DNA of 64,000 nucleotides from Acanthococcus lagerstroemiae (Eukaryota; Arthropoda; Insecta; Hemiptera; Eriococcidae): assembly GCA_031841125.1 (NCBI GenBank), contig CM063110.1, forward strand, positions 58,999,946-59,063,945, given 5' to 3'. The position numbers and the translations under genes are program-made. Every line of letters starts with the position of its first letter. Position 1 is the stretch's first letter. A model generated the notes under the pieces. That model searched no databases and had not been told where the DNA came from. It saw nothing but the letters and a program-made list of their open reading frames with translations. Below are positions 55,745-64,000 of this stretch, one piece after another.

Positions 55745-57400
55745 GGTGGAAGTGCTTAAGCCTGCTAAAGTTTTCTAAAGCCCTACCAACGAATCTAATT
55801 TTTCTGTAGATCCCGCCCCCTATCTAAACAGTGAGCACGGCGAGTGTTAACGACCTGTGAGTATTACTCTGTCTCTGTCTGTGCACAGGCGAGTTTATTG
55901 TATTAAGAAGTTTTGAAAGTGCCTCTGTGGAACAGATCCAGATATTCTATTGAGGAGGTTTTTATGTTGAGAAAAAATAGCTGTCTACATGCCATTTCTT
56001 TTTGGCCCATTTGGAATTTTAGAAATGGACAAATTTACGTCCTGAAGCCCTCCCAACGAATTTAATTTCCTTGTAGATCCCCTCCATCCTCCTGAAATGG
56101 CGAGCGTGTCTCGATGAACTGGATTATTAGATCTGGAGTCTATCGAGGAATTTCTTAGACCGGAAAAAAATAGCAATCTGACTGCCGTTTCTTTTTGGCT
56201 CATTAGAAATTTCAAAAATGGTCAAACTAAGCTCTCCTAATGAATTTAATTTCCCTGTAGACCCCCCTTTTTTGGCGAGTGTTAGCAACCTGCTCTGTCT
56301 CTGCGCAGAGGTGCTGATTGCATGAAGAAATTTTGAAAATTGCCTCTATGAACGAGATCCAGAGTCTATTGAGGAGTTTTTTATGTTGAGAAAAAATATG
56401 TAACTCTATTCCGTTTCTTTTTGACACATTAGGAATTTCAGAAATGGATAAATTTACATTCTAACACTCTAACAATTAACTTAATTTCCTTGTAGATCGT
56501 CTCCCTTTTCTGAAAAAGCGAGCATGGGGGTATTCGCTACCTGTCAGTATTGCGCTATCTCGGCCTGTGCACAGGGGTGCTGATAAATTTTGAAAAATGT
56601 CTCCATGAACGCGATCCAGAGTCTGTGGATGAGGAGGTCCTTATATTGAGAAAAAAATAGCTTTCTACATACCGCTTCTTTGCGGCACATTTGGAATTTC
56701 AGAAATGGGCAAATTTACAGTTTAAGTCTTTTCAACGAATTTAATTTTATTTACAGTTTCAAGTCTTTTCAACGAATTTAATTTTCCTATAGATTTCCTT
56801 CCCTTTTCTGAAAAAGCGAGCATGGTGGGTGTTGGCAACCTCTCGAGTATTGCTCTATATCTGTGCGCAGGGAAGCTGACTGCATTAAGAAATTTAAAAA
56901 AGGATTTCTGTGAACTATTAGACCCAGAGTCTATCGAGGAACTTCTTGGACTGAGAAATAATAGCTATCTGTATACCGTTTCTTTTGGCACGCTAGGAAT
57001 TTCAGTAATGGACAAATTTACGTCCTAAAAAGCTCTCCCAACGAATTTAATTTCCCTGTAGTTCCTCGCCCTTCTGAGAAACCGAGAATGGCGGGTGTTA
57101 GCAACCTGTGAGTATTGCTCTATGTCTGCCTGTGCGTAGGCGTGTTGTTTGCTTTAAGAAATTTTGAAAAAGTCTCTATATGAACGAGATCTAGAGTTTG
57201 TCGAAGAGGTTCTTATGTCGAGAAAAATAATAGCTTTCTACATGCAGTTTCTTTCTGGCACGTTAGGAATTTCAGAAATGGACAAATTTACATTTTAAAG
57301 GCCTTCCAATGAATTTAATTTCCCTATAGATTTGCTCCCCCTTTCTGCAAAAACGAGCATGGCGGGTGTTATCACCAGATCTAATCCATCGAGGAATTTC
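55745..57400. repeat. tandem array of about seven units, period about 268 bp
   Basis: Each unit carries 'caacgaatttaatttccctg' followed by 'tagat', then 'gcgagcatggcgggtgttag', then 'gagtattgctctgtctctg', 'attaagaaattttgaaaa', 'gaacgagatccagagtctat' and 'ggaatttcagaaatggacaa'. The first word occurs near 55787, 56054, 56238, 56471, 56733 (duplicated at 56770), 57040 and 57308. Spacings of 267, 270 and 268 alternate with shorter, deleted units. Units are diverged, and the 68-codon frame at 56822 is not conserved among them. Confidence 0.85.
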
Positions 57401-57979
57401 TTATGCTAAGAAAATATATCTGGCTATTGCCGTTTCTTGTTGTCACATTTGGAATTTCAGCAAGGAACGAATATTCTGGGGGAAAAGTTGTATAATTTTT
57501 CCAACAGGAAGAAAATTTTGTCAGACGTCTCTTTTAGTTGTACACGAGGATGGGCCAAAGTTTTACAGTTTTCGAAATGTATTGCTCCCCGTGGTGAAAT
57601 TTTTTCCATGTAGTCTAAAAACCCAATAGCCCAATTTAAATAATTTTGAGCAGTCACGCGAGGGTAGGAGGTCGATTCCCGTAATAAAAGCTGAGATTTT
57701 GCTTTGAAGATTCCTAAAAAATTTATTGTCTTTAAGAAACTTGGTTATTTGACCTTAAGAAATCTCTCTTATTAGTGTAAGGATTTATTTCCTATGAAAT
57801 TTTTTTTTTTTAAATTAATTTCCAAGTTCGCGCATAAAGTTGTCCATTGCATGTTTACTCAGTTTTCTGGTGCATTAAATGCATTAATTACAGCCCTACA
57901 TTTGTGTGACTACTTAATACTAGCTTTGTTCCCCCTTGATAGTCCATTTCTGAGTATAGGCCTCTACGCGTTTTTTCTC

Positions 57980-59650
57980 TTTAATTTTATCCTGAATCTT
58001 TTTTTCCTAGGCCACAATCCCCATTCTTTTATTTTATTTTCTATGTATAGTGCCGCCCAACAGCCAGATGGCCAATTACAGAACGACTACTTCATCCCTC
58101 TATTTGATGCTTGGTCTACCTCTGGTGCGTATACATTACCTGATGGGTATCCATTCCATACTTTCCTTGTCCATTTCCTCTCTTGTCTCGCTGGGTGTCC
58201 GCATATCTCCCTTTTAATTTTGTGATAGTATATCTCTCTTATCCCGGAATTCTTTCTAATATTTGTATTCCTAATTTTTTCTTCTTTTAACTTCCAATAT
58301 GCTCCTCTCTGTAGCCCTTTGAGTAGTCCGAAGGGTCTCTACACCGGCCTTTGTAGCTGCCCATGTTTGACATCCGTACGTCAGTATGGGGAGGGTGCAG
58401 CTTTCCCATACTTTAAATTTTAAGTTTTTTAGAATTTTCCACTCCTTGTTTATTCTTTTGGAAATTTCATTTTTTGTATTTGTTTTTAAATCCGTTTTGT
58501 CTCAGAAATTCTATCTCGTTCACCCTTTCCATTATTACCCTCTCATTCTTATATTTCTTTAGGCTTTTTATTTGATATTTATTTTTTCTGGATTTAGGGA
58601 TAGCCCTGCCTCCCTGCTCTCCCTTGCGAATTCGTCAACCATTTCTTGCTATTCTTTTGAGCTTTGGACAATAATTACTGTACCATTTGCCAATCTCAGG
58701 TTGTTTAATCTTTCCCCATTAATTTTTACCCGTTGAATCCTCTGAAGATTTGTTCAATTACACAGTTAAATAGATTGGGGGACAGTAGATCCCCCTGGCA
58801 TACTCCTCTCCCGATTGCATTCTAATATATTTTTTTGAAAATTTTTATCAATTTTTCTGGTACTCCCTGTTTGGCTAATGATTTTGATAGATAGTTGCGG
58901 TGGACCGAGTCGAATGCCTCATTAAAGTCCGTGAATATTAGGTGGAATTTTAAATTGTATTCTTTAGCGTTCTATATCAGCTGGTGAATTGTAAAAATAT
59001 TTGGTCGATGGTACAGAAGCCTCAACAGGACCCCGCTTGTTCCTGACTGGCTCTCGTCTGGTTGGTTGTATATTCGATTTTTGATTATGGAGAAAAATAT
59101 TTTGCTTGGACTTTGTATTAGGCTGATTGGTCTATATGTAGTTTGAAATGTTTCTCATGTATTATCTCGGCCTGTTTCCATTTTGTTGAGGTATTTCCTC
59201 GGTACTTCTTATTTCAGTAAATACGTTAGTTAGTAGGGGAATTCGTGTATCGGCCAAACATTTTGTAGTACATCATTACTAATTTTTTCGGGTCCTGAGA
59301 TTTTGTTGTTTTTTAATTTCTTCAAGGCTTTCTCTACTTAACTATCCAAAATTTCTGGTACTTCCTCGGTCTTTATCTCCATTTCTTTTCTCTTTTCTTC
59401 CCCTTCTGTTTTTTCATACAGTTTTGGGTTGTATTCTGTGACTATTTCCACTAGATATATTTTCTCCATCGTATACTTCCCTGCCTCTTTGTTTCTCATT
59501 TTTAACACCAATGTTTCATTCTTTACTCGTTTGCTCTTTGGTTTTTTTATTGATCCGCTGCCCCTCAGGATCTTTTCAACCTTTCTACTGCCGAATGACT
59601 CCTCTTATCCATTGTCGGACTAGTTTGCGTATTTCTACTATTTTTTTCTG
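57980..59650 (-). pseudogene. LINE reverse transcriptase relic inside the TMTC intron
   Basis: From high to low coordinate the minus strand gives a decayed NEAFDSVH catalytic block (about 58925-58900) and GVCQGDLLSPNLFNCVIEQI (about 58800-58745). KINGERLNNLRLANGTVIIV follows at about 58725-58665, where the catalytic ADD has become ANG. Then come LPILTYGCQTWAATKAGVET and LRTTQRATERS (about 58400-58310), and a terminal TRGRPSIK.RDEVV-type block (about 58130-58080). Stops and frameshifts throughout. The plus-strand 143-codon hydrophobic frame 57794-58225 is a shadow of this element. Confidence 0.87.
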
Positions 59651-61039
59651 TTATCAAAAGGGACTTGTTACTTTGCAGGTTTTTTTTCCAGTTATTCCCC
59701 CCCCCCCGTCTACTAGTTTATCGTTAGTAATTTCTTTTCATTTTCTTCGATAGCTTCTCTAGTTGTCATTTCTAAGTATAAAGCTGTTGAACTGAATTTG
59801 CCAAGAGTATTTGATTAGCTGTTTTTCCTTTTTTCCGAAATTTACTGTATCTTATCCTTCTTCCTCACTCATATCTTGCCCTTGATAGGTATTCTATGAT
59901 CAGATGAGAAGCCGAACCTGCCCAGCGTGGGAGACATCTTGTACTAATATGTAGTAATTGATTTGTTCCGTGTTTTGTTCTCTGATCTGGAAATACGCAT
60001 ATTTTCATTTTTACATGAACTTATTTCGGTCCTAACCTCCACCCCAAAGGCTCCCTTCGAAGTCTTTGGATACGTTTCTGAGATCATTTCATTCGTAACT
60101 CCTAGCAGGGTGTTAAACCGGCAGTTATTTTATTCGCATGAAGGTTATTTTCAGAAATTTTAAGGCAGTGGCAGATATAAATGATAAAAACTGCAACAGA
60201 AATATGACTATTTTAACGACAGCAAAAGAATTTTGATATTTTTGGAAAACTAGTTTAATTTACAAATTTCGTTTTCATCAAGGAAAAATGAGAAATGTAG
60301 ATTCTAGTTGATAAATGGTAAAACTGTAAGAGTAAGAAATTTGATTTATTTGAATGCCTCCGCTACAATTACGTGAACCAACAACGACGGAAGGCTTCTG
60401 GAGAGGAGGGGATCGGTCTCATGGCACCTAGGCTGCCATCGCCAAGAGATGGGGCGCAGGGATGCCTCAGAGCTGTGAAACTGAGAAAATTTATGAGAAT
60501 TTTGCACAGCACAACCATAAAGAGGCTTAAAACATGTTGTAGTATTGAAAAATGTTCGTGGGTGGCGACTATTCTCATTTACAGAAACTGGCAACCCTGA
60601 CCCCTGCTAGCGATCGTTCCCGGGGTTAGGGATGTTAAAACTTGAAAATTATCGAACATTGCTTCTAGTATACATACCAAAAATTAGGTTTCTGCAGTCG
60701 CTGAATATTTTTGAAGTTATGTATGCAGAAACGCAGACTAATAATAGTGCACTGGGGCTTGGATATGAGAAATTTAAAACTGGGTAATCTATCAACGAGA
60801 ATTTAGAATCTGGAAAACCGTTTTATTTTCATTGATGAATAATAAAATGTATTCTACCACATTACTTCGTTAAAGTTTGTGTTAAACGTCAAGCTTATTT
60901 AGTATCCGGGAAAATTTTGTTTCGTTAGATTCGAGTATGCACAACTGTATTCGTTAATTATAATTATAGGTACACTTTATTGTCCCTGTGTGTAAATAAA
61001 ACTGCTTCAGATTCTAAATGCTTGTTAGTATATCATGCA

Positions 61040-61260
61040 GTTTTAAATTTCTGATGTCCGAGCCCCGTGCACCATTATCGGGGTTTCTAGTGAAAATGAT
61101 TGCAGAAACCCAACTATTGACAGAATCGAAGCAATGTTCTGTAATTTCAATGTTTTCACTCCCTGCCCCCTGTGAATCATCATTGGTTGGGTTTACAGTC
61201 GAAATAACCTCAAAAACGAATGCAGCGATTCCAAAAACCCTATTTTTGATATACTGACAG
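61040..61260. repeat. relic related to the 49.1-49.8 kb monomers
   Basis: 'aacctcaaaaacgaatgcag', then 'cgattcc.aaaaccctat', resembles 'aacctcaaaaacagattcaa', then 'cgaccctacctacaaacctat', near 49740-49785. The fit is by eye only. Confidence 0.35.
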
Positions 61261-61590
61261 TATTATCTATAATTCGAAGGTTCCGCTTCCTTTGTGGAGT
61301 TTTTAGGGTGGGATTTGGACAGCAGTAAAATAATAAATGGATTTGGTGCACCTTAGAACCGTGAAGACTCTCATTTTCATGTTTTTCTTATGTTTTCTCC
61401 TGGGGACTTAAATGAAAAATATGCACACAGGTTTACTTCTTACGGGAAATACGTACAACAGAGGTGACTGACCTCAGAAATAATTTTTTCGTAAAGTTTT
61501 TGATAAGAATTCAATTCTTACACTGATGAGAACGATTTTATAAAAGCAAATTTTTTGATCAAATTCAATTTTTTTCGGATTACTTGGCAG

Positions 61591-61842
61591 CAGTAGCGTA
61601 GGTAGAACATTTTTCGAGGAAAGGGGGGGGGGAAGTAAAAATTTTGTAAATAAAATACCTAGTGGTGGATCTAGGAAGTTTTGCTTGTATTTCGACTTGA
61701 CCACTTGATCGCCAAAAAAAGGTCCTTAACAAAAAAAAAGTCCTGGGTTCAAAATGTTAGCAGATTAAAGCTATAAAATTTTATTTTCTCTATGACGCAA
61801 GTGGGGGTATATATCTCCATATCCTTCTTATTTTCGCTACTG
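61591..61842. mobile_element. possible hAT-type element, 252 bp
   Basis: The left end CAGTAGCGTAGGTAGAACA and the right end in reverse complement CAGTAGCGAAAATAAGAAG share CAGTAGCG. The flanking octamers CTTGGCAG and CTAGACAA agree at only five positions. A G-run lies just inside the left end, as in the hAT MITE at 43.6 kb. Confidence 0.35.
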
Positions 61843-62659
61843 CTAGACAATTTCACTATTCTACTGTTATCAATTATGAAAAGGAACTTCAATTAAATAA
61901 GCGAAAAATCATCACCTATCATTGATCATTACTTTGCATCTTCAGAAGAAAACATGCACACGAACATATTTACGATATATTGTCAGGGTAGTTATCTCTT
62001 TACTCAGTTGACAGAGAATCACGCACGCTGAGTCACTCAGTTTAGCTAATTATGTCGTATCATGCTGTCACGTACTGCACATTGAATGCCTGAGGTTTCC
62101 CTTAGTTGAAAGGAAAAGTAGGATTAGAGAAGGCTTCATTTTTAAAATGTCAATTTTGGACGCGCAAGTCAGAGGAAAAATTATTCTGTCCGTGGAAAGA
62201 CCCCACCAAATATCTCTTCATTTTTTTTTCTTTTTGCATTTTCAGTTATTGCTTCTTCTCTTTACAGAAAAGTACACGGCTGCTTTGGGGCGTATTGAAG
62301 TAACTTTGCTGTAACAAGGAGACAAGGGCTCAAATTTTTCCAACCTATAACATCTTCTGTTATCACCTAGAAAAGTCCCGTACTTCCTAAAATATTCCAG
62401 TTGAAAGCCATTGAGGCCACATTATCCCTTATCATTCACACCTGAATGTGCCAAAATGACTAAAGGAGAGCATTACCCCAACGGTTGAACAACTATGGTT
62501 TCAGTTGGAAAATAAGTGGCCTCAGTTGGAAAATTTGAAACTTTTTGAGACGTTTTTACCTGTTTTTGCTACTTAAAATCATGAAAAAACAAAAACAAAT
62601 TGTCTGGTACGACATCGAGCTGCGATGAGAAACTGAGAGACCTAATTCGAAACACTTAC

Positions 62660-62920
62660 TGGCTGTAAGTAGGTAACTTTTCGATAATACTCTTCTGCTT
62701 CCGTGAGCAATCCAGCGATTTTGCACACGTTCGCTGTTTTTTTAATTAGCTCGTAATCTTCGGGCATGCCGCTTATCACTTTTATCAGAATTTTCGCAGC
62801 TTTTCTGTACTTTTTCAGGTCGAAAAGTAATTGACTGTACTGCAAATAGATGTAAGGATCGTCGAACGTGTGACTCCGCTTCAGCACCGTCAGCCATCGA
62901 CTTCGATCTAGTTCGGAATT
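62660..62920 (-). CDS. TMTC-family O-mannosyltransferase, penultimate coding exon (TPR)
   Basis: Encodes 87 residues in phase 0-0, from NSELDRSRWLTVLKRSHTF to a YRKVTYLQP end. It is bounded by an acceptor (TTCGTTTCAG|AAT, 62921) and a donor (CCA|GTAAGTG, 62659). Two TPR-like units are visible: PYIYLQYSQLLFDLKKYRKA then AKILIKVISGMPEDYELI, and NVCKIAGLLTEAEEYYRKV. The phrase order (YxxYxxxLxxxxxxxEA..., DYxxxxxxAxxxxxAGxxxEAEEYYRxxxxLxP) matches the stretch just before the last TPR of TMTC1/2-type proteins. There is no in-frame ATG in the exon, as expected of an internal exon. Upstream exons with the membrane and catalytic half lie beyond 64000. Confidence 0.85.
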
Positions 62921-64000
62921 CTGAAACGAAAAACCAGAAAATAGGTATATTACACTTCGATTGAATATATTTTCAGCACCGTATTCAACATGTGTCTTAT
63001 TTCTGTTTTATAAAACCGATGTTAGAGCAATAAACGAGCCGAGTACCGATGTCGGATTAACATTGAAAATGCTATCAGGAGAACCAATGTTTGCTGACCT
63101 ATCTCAAAGGAACTTTTAGCCTAAAATGAAGATCTTGTCAGAATGATTACAGGCCCATAGCGTGAACAAATTGGGGCATTGCGTCCGCGAGTTTGCTCTA
63201 CCTCAGCAGAGAAGTCTGGTTCTTTTTTTACTGGAGTGAAATTTGCTCTTTCGCCTCAAGTTGCCTCTCCCCTCGCCCTCTTAGAGAAATAATCACGCTA
63301 CGGGGTAGTTGATGATACTTTATTTCATTACATGTTCGGAATTTATAATGAACTTGAGTTATTTCATCTTGGCTGGGCTATAAAAGTCTGAAGGGCAAAA
63401 GCTGCTGGATATTTACTCAGATTCCCATCTCGCCACTCCATCCCTGAAGAACTGGAACCAGCGGCACTTATTAAGAATTTGACCCTCCCTTTCAGTATTC
63501 CAGATTAATTTCTTGTACCGCACTTTGTACATCCAGTTTCATGCTACTTTGAAATTCAATTTCCTGCGAAACGCTGTATACATGTTCGGCTTCCTCCTTC
63601 CTGTTACACACAAGCGTTGGCCGGCCAAAGAAGTTACTAATACTGCCGCAGAAAAACCGAAAATAATTGCTTTATTTATTAATGAAACAGAAGCAAACTT
63701 CATTGTGGTCGTAACTGGCCGAGGGGTAAGCGAAAGGATAAATGAAAGGGTTATAGCGTTTTACAGTGTTGGTTACCGACGGGGTTTCATAATGGCCACC
63801 ACCAACCCTGCGTTTTCATTTGAGTTATCAATTCCAACATGCCCGTACACGAGCGAGAGAGTTTCAGTTTTCATTTTCAACATTTTACGCTGAAGTGTTT
63901 ACTTTTTCACTTTAATTTTTCCTTTTAATTACTCGGCTGGAAAAGGCGAAATGTCGTAAAACCTGTGCACAGAAAGCTTAGAATGAAAAGAGTTGGCTTA
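62921..64000. other. no further exon recognised; intron of the TMTC gene
   Basis: Upstream of the exon on the minus strand, so presumably intronic. A 126-codon open frame lies on the opposite strand at 63513-63893. It has no domain that I recognise and no evident splice signals. It is noted but not called as a gene. Confidence 0.45.

Larger units (their letters stand above)
55136..62659 (-). other. last intron of the TMTC gene (7,524 bp, phase 0)
   Basis: Donor CCA|GTAAGTG at 62659 and acceptor TTGTTGCAG at 55136. The intron holds the tandem array at 55.75-57.4 kb, a LINE relic at 57.98-59.65 kb, a diverged monomer relic at 61.04-61.26 kb and a possible hAT element at 61.59-61.84 kb. The pieces 59651-61035 and 61843-62640 show nothing recognisable. 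Poly-T at about 55650-55664. Confidence 0.8.

Noticed and set aside
55745..57400. CRISPR-like array
   Set aside because: The units are about 268 bp, diverged, with no short direct repeats and unique spacers, and the context is a eukaryotic intron.
57794..58225. 143-codon hydrophobic plus-strand open frame resembling a membrane protein
   Set aside because: Most of it is antisense to the C-terminal part of the LINE relic on the minus strand. The hydrophobicity follows from T-rich codons.

Overview
The window is AT-rich eukaryotic nuclear DNA. Coding sequence is sparse and split by introns, and most recognisable sequence is decayed transposable elements. The mix of elements (a tRNA-headed SINE, APE-type and R1/Jockey-like LINE relics, Ty3/Gypsy gag, hAT, pogo and Tc1/mariner-type MITEs, and a DUF7869-like relic) together with the two host genes points to an arthropod, most likely an insect. 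The species cannot be named from the sequence.

Two host genes are supported, both on the minus strand and both partial. (1) 27453-26701 is the 5' coding exon of an SLC24/NCKX-type K+-dependent Na+/Ca2+ exchanger. It has a signal-peptide-like N-terminus and the complete alpha-1 ion-binding repeat, and ends at a clean phase-0 splice donor. The alpha-2 half must lie in exons outside the window. (2) 62920-62660 and 55135-54944 are the last two coding exons of a TMTC-family protein (TPR-containing O-mannosyltransferase). A 7.5-kb phase-0 intron separates them, and the second exon carries the stop codon.

Layout. 1-2.7 kb: LINE reverse-transcriptase relic interrupted by nested repeats, then a roughly 500-bp G-rich tandem duplication. 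4.4-8.8 kb: inverted repeat pair enclosing a MITE and a 5' LINE fragment. 10.8-12.6 kb: old AT-rich tandem array. 14-15 kb: R1/Jockey-like RNase H relic. 17-26 kb: LINE relics, a hAT MITE with target-site duplication, a Stowaway-like MITE, a hAT/ZMYM1-like transposase relic and two SINE copies. 26.7-28.7 kb: NCKX exon, with a LINE relic in its upstream region and a very clean 152-bp hAT MITE. 30-37 kb: DUF7869-like relic and two copies of a defective Gypsy-type element, one split by a SINE. 37.4-42.4 kb: nothing recognised. 42.4-49.8 kb: SINE, CAGTCTAG-type array, hAT MITE and an inverted monomer array. 50-53.9 kb: one LINE that has received at least three nested insertions. 54.9-62.9 kb: end of the TMTC gene, whose last intron holds a roughly 268-bp tandem array and another LINE relic.

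No new multi-gene system was found. The most informative material is the structured repeat content: the five-copy SINE with target-site duplications, the nested LINE/MITE/SINE/pogo stack, and several MITEs whose termini can be fixed to the base. Percent identities and family assignments were judged by eye and need alignment.
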